Positions 15,518-25,276 of a stretch of 38,108 nucleotides of DNA are shown piece by piece. Position 1 is the stretch's first letter, and each line of letters opens with the position of its first letter. A model generated the notes under the pieces. It ran no database searches. It had not been told where the DNA came from and saw nothing but the letters and a program-made list of their open reading frames with translations. Made by a program: the position numbers and the translations under genes. This DNA comes from Streptomyces tailanensis (GTDB taxonomy: Bacteria; Actinomycetota; Actinomycetes; Streptomycetales; Streptomycetaceae), in NCBI RefSeq assembly GCF_008386495.1, contig NZ_VTHJ01000078.1, positions 1 to 38,108 on the forward strand, written 5' to 3'.

Positions 15518-17359
15518 GTGACTGAGCCGCCCACGACCCACATCGCACCGGCCCACACCACGACCGACCCGCCCCCCGACGTCGCCACCCCCGCGCTCAC
15601 CTGGGGCGCGGGGCGCCTGTACCGGCACGGCGTCCCCCATCGCATCCTGTCCGGGGCGCTGCACTACTTCCGCGTCCACCCCGACCTCTGGCGGGACCGG
15701 ATCCGCCGCCTCGCCGACCTCGGACTCAACACGGTCGACACCTATGTGCCGTGGAACTTCCACCAGCCCCACGAGAACGAGCCGCCACACTTCGACGGCT
15801 GGCGGGACGTCGAGCGGTTCATCCGCACGGTGGGCGAGGAGGGCCTCGACGTCGTCGTCCGGCCAGGCCCGTACATCTGCGCCGAGTGGTCCAACGGCGG
15901 CCTGCCCAGCTGGCTCACCGCCCGCGATCTCGCGATCCGCAGCGCGGACCCGGCGTTCACCTCCGCAGTCGGCCACTGGTTCGACGAGCTGATCCCGCGC
16001 CTCGCCGCGCTCCAGACCGCCGAGGGCGGGCCCGTGTTGGCCGTGCAGGTGGAGAACGAGTTCGGCAGCTATGGCGACGACCACGCCTACCTGCGCTGGA
16101 ACCGCCGGGCCCTGACGACGCGCGGCATCAGCGAACTGCTGTTCACCGCCGACGGGCCCACCGAGCTGATGCAGGACGGCGGCACCCTCCCCGGCACCCT
16201 GGCCGCCGTCACCCTGGGCTCCGAGCCCGACGCCGCCCGCCGACTCCTCGCGGCCCGACGACCGGACGAACCGTTCCTGGTCGCCGAGTTCTGGAACGGC
16301 TGGTTCGACCACTGGGGCAAACGGCACCACGTCCGAGGCGTCGACAGCGCGGTCCACACCCTCCGCGGCATCATCGCCGACGGCGGCAGCGTGAGCGTCT
16401 ACATGGCCCACGGCGGCACCAACTTCGGCCTCTGGGCGGGCGCCAACGAGGACGAGGGCCGCCTACGCCCGATCGTGACGAGCTACGACTCCGACGCGCC
16501 CATCGCCGAGGACGGCACCCTCACCGCCAAGTTCTTCGCCGTACGCGAGGCCCTCGGCGCACGCGGGCCGGTGCGGTCGCCCGCACGGATGCCGACGCTC
16601 CCGCCGGCCCACGTCCCGCTCGTCCACCGCGCCGACGTGCTCCCCGGCCTCCGCGCCGTACCGGCCCCGACCACGACCGCCCCGCGCCCCGCCTCCTTCG
16701 AGCGGCTCGGCCTGGACGCGGGCATGGTCCTGCACACCGCGCACCCCCGCATCCCGGCGGGCGAACACCGGCTCGTCCTCACCGACGTACGCGACCGGGC
16801 CCTGGTCTTCGCCGACGGCGCCCTGCTCGGCGCCGCCGATCCCGATGCCCCGGAACTCCCCGTCCACGGGACCGGTGCCGTCGTACGGCTGGAGGTCCTC
16901 GTCGAGAACCTCGGCCGGGTGAACTACGGGCCCGGCATCGGCCGGCACAAGGGCCTGCTCGGTCCCGTCCTCGTCGACCGGCGCGCTGTGCAGGGCTGGG
17001 ACAGTACGCCGGTCGCGCTGCAGGAGTGGTCCGGCACAGAGCTGACCGCCGCCGTCGCCGCCGGCCCCCCGATCACCCGAACGGGGTTCGCCGTCGGGAC
17101 GTTCCAGGTCGACACCCCCGCGGACACCTTCTTCGCCCTGCCGGGCTCCGGCCGCGGCCTCGTCTGGGTCAACGACTTCCTCCTCGGCCGCCACTGGAAG
17201 ATCGGCCCCCAGGTCACGCTGTACTGCCCGGCCCCGCTGCTGCGCCCGGGCGAGAACACCGTGACCGTACTGGAGCTGGAACGGCTCGGCGGAATCCTGG
17301 AGCTCCGGGACCGGCCCGAGTTGGGGCCGCCGGAGGAGTATGTCGAGGAGTTCGACTGA
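15518..17359 (+). CDS. GH35 beta-galactosidase
   Basis: 613-residue family 35 glycoside hydrolase that cleaves terminal beta-galactosyl residues with retention. The TIM barrel begins with ILSGALHYFRVHPDLWRDRI and VDTYVPWNFHQP. The acid/base E181 lies in VQVENEFGSYG, and the nucleophile E257 in FLVAEFWNGWFDHWG. The C-terminal third holds beta-sandwich domains (GTFQVDTPADTFFALPGSGRG...VNDFLLGRHW). No signal peptide is seen, so it is cytoplasmic. The first codon is GTG at 15518. No Shine-Dalgarno is present in the 14 bases between operator and GTG, so a leaderless mRNA is likely. The next in-frame candidates also lack ribosome sites. It is divergent from lacI and presumably induced with the transporter, fucosidase and secreted beta-helix genes. 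Confidence 0.93.
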   Translation: MTEPPTTHIAPAHTTTDPPPDVATPALTWGAGRLYRHGVPHRILSGALHYFRVHPDLWRDRIRRLADLGLNTVDTYVPWNFHQPHENEPPHFDGWRDVERFIRTVGEEGLDVVVRPGPYICAEWSNGGLPSWLTARDLAIRSADPAFTSAVGHWFDELIPRLAALQTAEGGPVLAVQVENEFGSYGDDHAYLRWNRRALTTRGISELLFTADGPTELMQDGGTLPGTLAAVTLGSEPDAARRLLAARRPDEPFLVAEFWNGWFDHWGKRHHVRGVDSAVHTLRGIIADGGSVSVYMAHGGTNFGLWAGANEDEGRLRPIVTSYDSDAPIAEDGTLTAKFFAVREALGARGPVRSPARMPTLPPAHVPLVHRADVLPGLRAVPAPTTTAPRPASFERLGLDAGMVLHTAHPRIPAGEHRLVLTDVRDRALVFADGALLGAADPDAPELPVHGTGAVVRLEVLVENLGRVNYGPGIGRHKGLLGPVLVDRRAVQGWDSTPVALQEWSGTELTAAVAAGPPITRTGFAVGTFQVDTPADTFFALPGSGRGLVWVNDFLLGRHWKIGPQVTLYCPAPLLRPGENTVTVLELERLGGILELRDRPELGPPEEYVEEFD

Positions 17360-17395
17360 GGGGTGGACGGGTGACCGGCATTTGTCGGGCACTCC

Positions 17396-17878
17396 TCACT
17401 TCCCGATCACCGCTCCCACCCACGCCCCCGCGACCAGCAGACACGCGAACAGTTCCGCCAGCACACTCGACCCCCCCGACCGCATCGCCGTACGCACCGC
17501 GGCCACCGCCTCGCCGTGCCGGCCGAGCCGCAGCCGCTCGGCGAGGTAGATGCCGGCGATGAAACCGGGAATCGTGCCGAGCACCGGGACGAGGACGAAG
17601 CCCATGACGGCGCCGACACCGGCGTAGACCGCCATTCGGGGGGTGGCGCCGCTCTCTTCCAGCCGCCTGGGAGGCAGACCCCAGCGGATCGCACGCGACA
17701 GGAGCAGGACCGAGGTGGTGCCCACGAGCACCCACCAGGCGACCGGCCGGGGCTCCTCCAGGGCCCACCACATGACCGCGGCCCACACGAGCCAGGACCC
17801 CGGTACGCCGGGCACCAGTACTCCGCACAGGCCGAGCAGCAGCACCACACCGACCAGCAGGAGTTCCCACGCTCCCAT
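17396..17878 (-). CDS. DUF456 family membrane protein
   Basis: 160-residue integral membrane protein of unknown function. The hydrophobic segments and glycine-rich turns match DUF456: LCGVLVPGVPGSWLVWAAVMWW, then GAVMGFVLVPVLGTIPGFIAGIYLAE, and a last helix near the C terminus (LAELFACLLVAGAWVGAVIG). The ATG at 17878 has only a weak ribosome site. It converges with the GH35 gene, leaving 36 bp between stops, and is not obviously part of the glycan locus. Confidence 0.85.
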   Translation of the reverse strand: MGAWELLLVGVVLLLGLCGVLVPGVPGSWLVWAAVMWWALEEPRPVAWWVLVGTTSVLLLSRAIRWGLPPRRLEESGATPRMAVYAGVGAVMGFVLVPVLGTIPGFIAGIYLAERLRLGRHGEAVAAVRTAMRSGGSSVLAELFACLLVAGAWVGAVIGK

Positions 17879-18217
17879 CTGCCCAGGGTGCCGGACGGTG
17901 GGAGAACGCGCAGGTCATGCCGGGACACACAGCGGAATCCCAGGAACATGCCCCACACTCGGGCGACCGGCCGCCGCGCACCACGCCCCGGCCGCCCCGG
18001 CGCCGCCGGGCGGTTTCTCCTGTGGGGGGTGGCACCGCCCGGCGGTCCTACGCGGCCGGACCCGGAGGAGGCGCGGAGGAACCTCCCCTCCCTCGACTCC
18101 CTTGCCTCGCACCGGAGTTCGACGTGTGGTCCGACACGCCGTGCGGTCGTCGGCTCCGCGGCCCGATTTTCCGGATGCCCCGTTTTCATACGGCTCCTGA
18201 GGTGGACAATTAGGGGC
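17879..18217. other. Divergent intergenic region
   Basis: 339 bp between the DUF456 gene (minus) and the PP2C-like gene (plus). Open frames run through it on both strands, but their amino-acid composition (Arg/Pro-rich) looks like GC-driven noise. I see no clear hairpin or promoter consensus. GACAAT (18204-18209), with TTTTCA 16 bp upstream, is a weak candidate promoter for the plus-strand gene. Confidence 0.4.
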
Positions 18218-20698
<2,481 letters not shown>

Positions 20699-20740
20699 CC
20701 GAACCCGCGACGAGCGTCAACACGACGCGTCGGCCACGAC

Positions 20741-20773
20741 ATTGGCCTGAACCAGCGCGCGATTCAGGCCAAT
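20741..20773. terminator. Hairpin terminator after the PP2C-like gene
   Basis: ATTGGCCTGAA (20741-20751) and TTCAGGCCAAT (20763-20773) form a perfect 11-bp stem with an 11-base loop, 42 bp after the stop codon. No T-run follows. Confidence 0.75.
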
Positions 20774-21148
20774 GACCATCACAGGCCCGAGGGAGCCGAT
20801 ATCGGGCCGGCCGTCGCATCGTCGACTACCCGTCCGGCGTACGACTTGCATACGGCCGGGTCGGCAGCCCTGTGTGGGCTGTCGGGTCCGGCGGTCGCGG
20901 GTCCGTGCGTGACCGCGCGGTGCGGTGCCAAGCGTCGGGTTCATCGGCGTGCGCGGCGATTTCCCGGTGGGAACGGGGTGGGAAACGCTCTCACAAGGTG
21001 CCGGTAGCTGGCTTGACCCTGTGCGTTTGAAAGCGTACGGAGGGTCGTTGACGATTCGACATGAGTGCCGCGTTCCGGACGGGGCATGGATCCCCGTGTA
21101 CGTGTTCGAGCCAGGAGGGGAAACGTCATCGGTGCGCGGGCGGGGGTC
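20774..21148. other. Structured intergenic region before the anti-sigma-type ATPase gene
   Basis: About 375 bp without a convincing gene. A second hairpin is formed around CGGCAGCCC (20862-20870) and GGGCTGTCG (20876-20884), extended outward by GCCGG/CCGGC pairs. A frame of 75 codons from the GTG at 20925 ends in a TGA that overlaps the ATG at 21149 (ATGA). Its third-position G+C is low for this genome, so I do not call it a gene, but translational coupling is possible. Confidence 0.4.
21013..21041 (+). promoter_or_regulatory. Candidate primary-sigma promoter
   Basis: TTGACC (21013-21018), a 17-bp spacer and TACGGA (21036-21041) match the Streptomyces HrdB type fairly well. It would give a 5' leader of about 100 bases for the downstream ATPase gene. 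If this is the real promoter, the GTG frame from 20925 is not translated in full. Confidence 0.45.
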
Positions 21149-21631
21149 ATGAAAAGGCAGGCACGAGGGGGCGGTCCCATGGCGATCGGGGCCTTCTCGG
21201 CACAGGAGGCGGAGGAAGCGACCGACGATGTGACGGACCAGGCCGGTGCCGGGCAGTTCAGGCGCAGACTGGGGCGGGCGGACCTCCGGGCGGTGCCCGA
21301 GGCCCGTAGAGCCCTGCGCGAGCTGTTACGGCAATGGGGGCGGCCGGGGAGATCGGAGATAGCGGAACTGCTCACCAGCGAACTGGTCACCAACGCGCTC
21401 ATCCACACCGACCACGACGCGGTGCTGACCGCCACCGTCTCACCGCGCGGACTCCATGTGGAAGTACGGGACTTCGTGGGACGCAGGCCCAAGCCCCGGG
21501 TGCCGAACGCCGACGACGGCACCAGCGGACGCGGCCTCCTCCTCGTACAGTCCCTCGCCGACGCCTGGGGCGTACGGGCGCACGGCGTGGGCAAGGCGGT
21601 GTGGTTCGACCTGGACGGCGGGCTGACGTAG
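21149..21631 (+). CDS. Anti-sigma-type ATP-binding protein (RsbW/SpoIIAB-like), TTA codon
   Basis: Predicted 160-residue protein with a GHKL ATPase fold of the HATPase_c_2 class. The N-box is ELLTSELVTNALIH, the G1 region HVEVRDFVGRRP, and the G2/lid region GTSGRGLLLVQSLAD. Such small kinases usually bind a sigma factor and phosphorylate an anti-anti-sigma partner; no partner is encoded next to it. Codon 60 is TTA (21326-21328), which in Streptomyces needs the developmentally timed bldA tRNA, so production may be restricted to late growth. The ATG at 21149 overlaps a possible upstream frame by ATGA. An alternative ATG at 21179 has a better ribosome site (GAGGGGG) and would remove 10 residues. 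Confidence 0.8.
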   Translation: MKRQARGGGPMAIGAFSAQEAEEATDDVTDQAGAGQFRRRLGRADLRAVPEARRALRELLRQWGRPGRSEIAELLTSELVTNALIHTDHDAVLTATVSPRGLHVEVRDFVGRRPKPRVPNADDGTSGRGLLLVQSLADAWGVRAHGVGKAVWFDLDGGLT

Positions 21632-21725
21632 AGGACGCAGAGGGCAGAGGTCGTAGAGGGCAGAGGGCAGAGGGCAGAGGGCAGAGGTCGTCGAGGGCAG
21701 AGGCCGTAGAGGACGTAGATGCGCG
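21632..21725. repeat. Heptamer-based tandem repeat
   Basis: Directly after the stop codon, units of AGAGGGC/AGAGGTCGT are repeated about ten times, with four perfect AGAGGGC units in a row near the middle. It is noncoding and strongly purine-biased on the plus strand. The array lies between the ATPase gene and the shared terminator. Confidence 0.7.
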
Positions 21726-21751
21726 GAAAGCGATGTGGGCAAGGCGACAAC

Positions 21752-21785
21752 GGACAGGGGCGCGGCTCATGCCGCGCCCCTGTCC
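21752..21785. terminator. Perfect bidirectional terminator hairpin
   Basis: GGACAGGGGCGCGGC (21752-21766) pairs perfectly over 15 bp with GCCGCGCCCCTGTCC (21771-21785) around a TCAT loop. It lies between convergent genes (ATPase on plus, DUF2637 on minus) and can end both transcripts. Confidence 0.9.
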
Positions 21786-21821
21786 AATGGCGTGGTCCGG
21801 ATCGGTCCGAACCGATTTCCA

Positions 21822-22874
21822 TCAGCCGAACTGCTGCTCCAAGTCCTTGAGCTTGCGCTCCAGGGAGTCGAGCCGCGGCAGGGCCATGGTGTCGTCCTCC
21901 GCGGTCAGATCGACCGTGATCGACTTGTCGGAGCCGTTACGTACGGGCTGCAGGGAGGGACGGGAACGTACGGGCAGCTGTTCCGGCGTCGATATGGCAG
22001 GCTCCGAGACCGCCTGGGCCGGGACACGCTCCACGGTGGTGTCCACCTGGCGCTGGCCACCGCCACCGCCGCCACGACCGGGAAGACCCCGGTGGCCACG
22101 GCTGATGGCCTTGAGGTGGGCACGCTCCAGGCGCTCCGCCTCCCGCTTGCGCGAGCGGTTCTCCTGCTTTATGCGCTTGTCCTCGCGCACCTCGTCCACG
22201 GCCTCGTCCAGGCTGCGCACACCCTCCAGCAGCATCAGCGACCAGGCCTTGTACGTCTCGCGCGGGGCCCGCAGCCAGCGGACCACGCGGATCTGCGGCA
22301 GCGGACGCGGCACCAGGCCCTGCTCACGCAGCGCCGCCCGGCGGGTCTGCTTGAGCGCGCGGTCGAAGAGCACCGCGGCGGACATGGACATGCCGGCGAA
22401 GAACTGCGGGGCGCCGTCGTGGCCGAGGCCCCTGGGCGCGTGCACCCAGTTGAACCAGGCCGCCGCACCCGCGAACGTCCACACAAGTATGCGAGAGCCG
22501 AGGGCCGCGTCGCCGTGGCTGGCCTCGCGCACCGCGAGCACCGAACAGAACATGGCGGCGCCGTCCAGGCCGAACGGAACCAGGTACTGCCACCCATTGG
22601 TGAGGCCCAGGTTCTGTTCACCGAAGCCGACCAGGCCGCGGAAGGAGAGCGCGGCGGCGACCGCGGCACAGCAGAAGAGGAGGATGTAGGAGGCGGTGCC
22701 GTAGAGGGCCTCCTTGCGCCTGCGGCGCTCCTCGCTGCGTTCCCACGAGTCCTCGGTCTTAGCGTGCTCCCCGGAGCGCTTGCCGCGCGCGAGCACCGCC
22801 ACCGCCGCCAGCATGCCCAGGAGCAGTACGGCGCCCGGAAGCAGCCAGTTCAGCGATATGTCGGTCAGTCTCAT
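21822..22874 (-). CDS. DUF2637 family membrane protein (SpdB-like)
   Basis: 350-residue membrane protein of a family that also includes plasmid-spread (Spd) proteins; its cellular role is unknown. A first helix (WLLPGAVLLLGMLAAVAVLA) is followed by a charged Arg/Glu loop. Three or so further helices follow (ASYILLFCCAAVAAALSF, LVPFGLDGAAMFCSVLAV, ILVWTFAGAAAWFNWVHA). A long basic cytoplasmic tail contains a coiled-coil-like stretch (ALREQ to KAISRGH) and ends in LPRLDSLERKLKDLEQQFG, another short coiled coil. The ATG at 22874 has AAGGGA upstream; a 17-residue extension read from further upstream has none. A SigR-like promoter lies 215-250 bp upstream, and a perfect terminator lies just downstream. 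Confidence 0.85.
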   Translation of the reverse strand: MRLTDISLNWLLPGAVLLLGMLAAVAVLARGKRSGEHAKTEDSWERSEERRRRKEALYGTASYILLFCCAAVAAALSFRGLVGFGEQNLGLTNGWQYLVPFGLDGAAMFCSVLAVREASHGDAALGSRILVWTFAGAAAWFNWVHAPRGLGHDGAPQFFAGMSMSAAVLFDRALKQTRRAALREQGLVPRPLPQIRVVRWLRAPRETYKAWSLMLLEGVRSLDEAVDEVREDKRIKQENRSRKREAERLERAHLKAISRGHRGLPGRGGGGGGQRQVDTTVERVPAQAVSEPAISTPEQLPVRSRPSLQPVRNGSDKSITVDLTAEDDTMALPRLDSLERKLKDLEQQFG

Positions 22875-23098
22875 CAGGGGTCCCTTGCATTGGGATAGGG
22901 CGTAACGCCCGCCATAGTGGCCCAATCCTCGCGGCCCTCAGGGGGTTTCGGGGCAAGAGACCGCCAAAGAAGTGCAATGAGTGACGCATGACGGCATTCT
23001 GCTCGAACTACCGCGCGAGGGACGGGAGTTGAGTGCGAGTGAGATTACCCGTTCGAGTGGTTCCACGGAAAGTTCCTGCGACAAGTGAGGAAGTTGTG

Positions 23099-23125
23099 AA
23101 CCACCTGTAACCCAACGAGGTTCCC
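23099..23125 (-). promoter_or_regulatory. SigR-like (ECF) promoter upstream of the DUF2637 gene
   Basis: Read on the minus strand, GGGAAC (23125-23120) is followed after exactly 18 bases by GTT (23101-23099). This matches the thiol-stress sigma factor SigR pattern GGGAAT-N18-GTT with one change. It is the only clear signal in the 348-bp gap 22875-23222, which otherwise appears empty. The leader to the ATG would be about 215 bases. Confidence 0.4.
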
Positions 23126-23222
23126 ACCCGGAGTTGATCTTACGGCACATGCCGCGGGCGATCGCCGGGGGGTCGTTCCGCGAGACGTCGCCGGCCTGCG
23201 TCGGCGGAGTCCCGAGGGACCG

Positions 23223-24089
23223 TCAACCGGCCGCCGGCGCCGTGAGTTTGGCGATCCGCTCCGCCTCGCAGGTGCGCGGGCAGGTGACGCAGGTGTCCTC
23301 CGGGGCCAGCGTGTAGAACATGCAGCAGCTCGCCCGGTCCCGGGTCGGCACCGACTCCCCGTCGGAGCCGGTCAGTTCACGGAAGCCCGCGGCGCCGACG
23401 TACGGCTTGGTCGCGCCCGGCAGCAGCAACTCCAGCTCGCGCCGGCACCGCTCCTGCTCGTCGGGGCCGAGGAGTTCGGCGATGTACCAGATCCCCTCGA
23501 CCACCTCGTCCGTCGCCATGCCCCACAGCGCCCGCCCGCGCCGCCGCATCCGCGGCCCGAAGCCGGCCAGGACCGGCTCTATGTGCTCGGCGAACGCCGC
23601 CCGCACCTCCGCCCGCAGTGCCTCCTCGTCCGGCACCACCCTTGCCCCCGGTTCGGCGGCCGCCGGATCGCCCGGCAGGCAGCTGAACGTTTCGCCACGT
23701 ACCACCAGGCGGCTCTGCTCACGATGGAACGCGACGTGCTCGGCCGGGAACCGCGGCACCCGGCGCTCCAGGAACCAGGGGACCGTGAAGAGCAGGCAGG
23801 CGTACCAGGAGTACCGGTGCAGCCCGAACGTCGCCACGACGTCCGGGCGACCCTTCTGGCCGTGGTCCCGGATGATCTGGGCCTCGTCCCACGCGAGGAA
23901 CGCGTCCAGTTCCGCGCCGGCCGCCGCGAGCCCGGCGGCGGAGACCCACCCCTCACCTTCGGGCAATGGATCGGTGGGGGAGAGTTCTGTCACGCTCATC
24001 ACTGGCAGTACCTCGGTCAGCCGGTCGTACGCCGCCGTCACGGGCGACGTGCGCGAACCGGGCGCCGGAGCCGGTGCTGAGAGGGGCAT
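23223..24089 (-). CDS. FhuF-like siderophore-iron reductase
   Basis: 288-residue protein of the FhuF/ferric iron reductase class, which releases iron from ferric siderophores in the cytoplasm. The C-terminal 2Fe-2S motif is present as C255-C256-x10-C267-x2-C270 (SCCMFYTLAPEDTCVTC), the spacing characteristic of FhuF. No signal peptide is seen. An iron box lies 29-47 bp upstream of the start, so expression should rise under iron starvation. The ATG at 24089 has a poor ribosome site; an internal ATG at 23999 is an alternative but would lose residues AYDRLTEVLP, which look like the start of the fold. No siderophore biosynthesis or uptake genes are adjacent. Confidence 0.88.
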   Translation of the reverse strand: MPLSAPAPAPGSRTSPVTAAYDRLTEVLPVMSVTELSPTDPLPEGEGWVSAAGLAAAGAELDAFLAWDEAQIIRDHGQKGRPDVVATFGLHRYSWYACLLFTVPWFLERRVPRFPAEHVAFHREQSRLVVRGETFSCLPGDPAAAEPGARVVPDEEALRAEVRAAFAEHIEPVLAGFGPRMRRRGRALWGMATDEVVEGIWYIAELLGPDEQERCRRELELLLPGATKPYVGAAGFRELTGSDGESVPTRDRASCCMFYTLAPEDTCVTCPRTCEAERIAKLTAPAAG

Positions 24090-24117
24090 GCCGAGACCGC
24101 CGTTTCACCATCGCTGC

Positions 24118-24136
24118 CAAGTAAGGCTTACCTTAC
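24118..24136. promoter_or_regulatory. Iron box (DmdR1/IdeR-type operator)
   Basis: CAAGTAAGGCTTACCTTA, read on the other strand as TAAGGTAAGCCTTACTTG, agrees with the actinobacterial iron-box pattern TWAGGTTAGSCTWACCTWA at about 15 of 19 positions. It lies just upstream of the FhuF-like gene and 16 bp before the -35 of the divergent GntR gene. Confidence 0.75.
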
Positions 24137-24152
24137 CCATGGTCGTCGAGGT

Positions 24153-24180
24153 TTGAACTGAAGGCATGTGCGCCTATGGT
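24153..24180 (+). promoter_or_regulatory. Candidate promoter of the GntR gene
   Basis: TTGAAC (24153-24158), a 16-bp spacer and TATGGT (24175-24180). Start of transcription would be near 24187, leaving a leader of about 105 bases that includes the short reading frame at 24225. Confidence 0.5.
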
Positions 24181-24224
24181 GCTTTACGACCGGTAACAAC
24201 CCCAGTAGTGACCAAAGCACCTCC

Positions 24225-24291
24225 ATGTACCACTCGGCGTACTCGAACTACTCGAACTACTCGACATCCGACTCGGCTCGGAGGAGGACCC
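24225..24291 (+). repeat. Tyr/Ser-coding triplicate repeat and short leader frame before the GntR gene
   Basis: Three tandem 9-bp units, TACTCGAAC, TACTCGAAC and TACTCGACA, cover 24240-24266. They fall in a frame beginning ATG at 24225 that reads MYHSAYSNYSNYSTSD and then runs out of frame into the GntR gene. No Shine-Dalgarno precedes this ATG. It could be a regulatory leader peptide or chance; the DNA repeat itself is certain. Confidence 0.5.
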
Positions 24292-25122
24292 GTGGACCAG
24301 GCCGGACCGCGCCAAGCCGCTGCGGCCTATCGAGTGCCCGCGCAGCCCGGCGTCGCCGACGTGGACCGGGAACGGGGGCGGGGTGGCACGGGCGCGGTAC
24401 GGCGTGACATGGCCCCCGAGACCGAGGCCGGCGCGGCGCGGGGTGAGCACACCCACAGCGAGACGCCGATCCCGATGCCCCGGCCGGTCGTGCAGCGGGC
24501 CTCGGTGCGCGGGCAGATCCTCGACGCGCTGCGGGCCGCCCTCACCACCGGGGAACTGACGCCCGGTGAGGTGTACTCGGCTCCCGCGCTCGGCGAGCAG
24601 TTCGGGGTCTCCGCGACGCCGGTCCGCGAGGCCATGCAGCAACTGGCCATCGAGGGTGCGGTCGAGGTCGTGCCCAACCGGGGGTTCCGTGTCGTACGGC
24701 GCGGTGCCCGCGAGCTGGCCGAGCTCGCGGAGGTACGGGCGTTGCTCCAGGTGCCGGTGATTCTGCGGCTCGCGCGGACGCTGCCGGCCGACAGCTGGGC
24801 CGAGTTGCGGCCGCTCGCCGAGGAGACGGCGCGGGCGGCGTCCGCCGGGTGCCGGGCGACCTACGGCGAGGCCGATCGCGCCTTTCATCGGGGGATGCTC
24901 GGGCCGGCCGGCAACGAGCAGTTGGTGCAGGTTGCCGATGATCTTCACCGCCGTGCGCAACTGCCGCTGCATGCCGGGCCTGTGGGTGGGGGGTGTGGGG
25001 AGTTGATGGCGGACGCGGAGGAGCACATCGCGTTGGTGGATGCGTTGACCGCCGGCGATCTTGAGGCGGTGGAGTTGTTGGTGCAGAAGCATTTCGGGGT
25101 GCCGCTGGGGGGGTCGGTTTAG
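24292..25122 (+). CDS. GntR-family regulator with FCD domain
   Basis: 276-residue transcription factor. After about 65 disordered residues, a winged helix-turn-helix is clear (RGQILDALRAALTTGELTPG, GEQFGVSATPVREAMQQLA, VEVVPNRGFRVV). An all-helical FCD effector domain follows (about 145-270) with conserved acidic/His positions (EADRAFHRGMLG, DAEEHIALVDALTAGD). FCD regulators typically sense small organic acids or amino-acid derivatives; the ligand here is unknown. The GTG at 24292 has a perfect GAGGAGG 5 bases upstream, whereas the longer ATG reading from 24166 lacks a ribosome site and is Thr/Arg-rich. It is divergent from the FhuF-like gene; joint iron control is possible but not shown. Confidence 0.88.
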   Translation: MDQAGPRQAAAAYRVPAQPGVADVDRERGRGGTGAVRRDMAPETEAGAARGEHTHSETPIPMPRPVVQRASVRGQILDALRAALTTGELTPGEVYSAPALGEQFGVSATPVREAMQQLAIEGAVEVVPNRGFRVVRRGARELAELAEVRALLQVPVILRLARTLPADSWAELRPLAEETARAASAGCRATYGEADRAFHRGMLGPAGNEQLVQVADDLHRRAQLPLHAGPVGGGCGELMADAEEHIALVDALTAGDLEAVELLVQKHFGVPLGGSV

Positions 25123-25208
25123 CGCCGTTGGGGCTGCTGGTTGTGGGCGGCTTGCGGTTGTGTGCGGCTGGTCGCGACCACGCGGCGGAGCCGCATATCA
25201 AATACAGC

Positions 25209-25248
25209 CCCGCGCCCCTGAAAAGCAGGGGCTGCGCCCCGCTTTTCA
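25209..25248. terminator. Hairpin repeat copy D, shared terminator
   Basis: TGAAAAGC (25219-25226) and GCTTTTCA (25241-25248) enclose an inner GGGGC/GCCCC stem, and CCCCGCGCCCC precedes. This is a truncated copy of the hairpin repeat seen at 5-97. It lies between the convergent GntR and TPR-like genes. Confidence 0.7.
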
Positions 25249-25276
25249 ACGGCCCGACCTTCCCCTCAGCGGCCCC

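Noticed and set aside
24240..24266. Short direct repeats as a CRISPR array
   Set aside because: Units of 9 bp follow each other without spacers. The heptamers at 21632-21725 likewise have no spacers.
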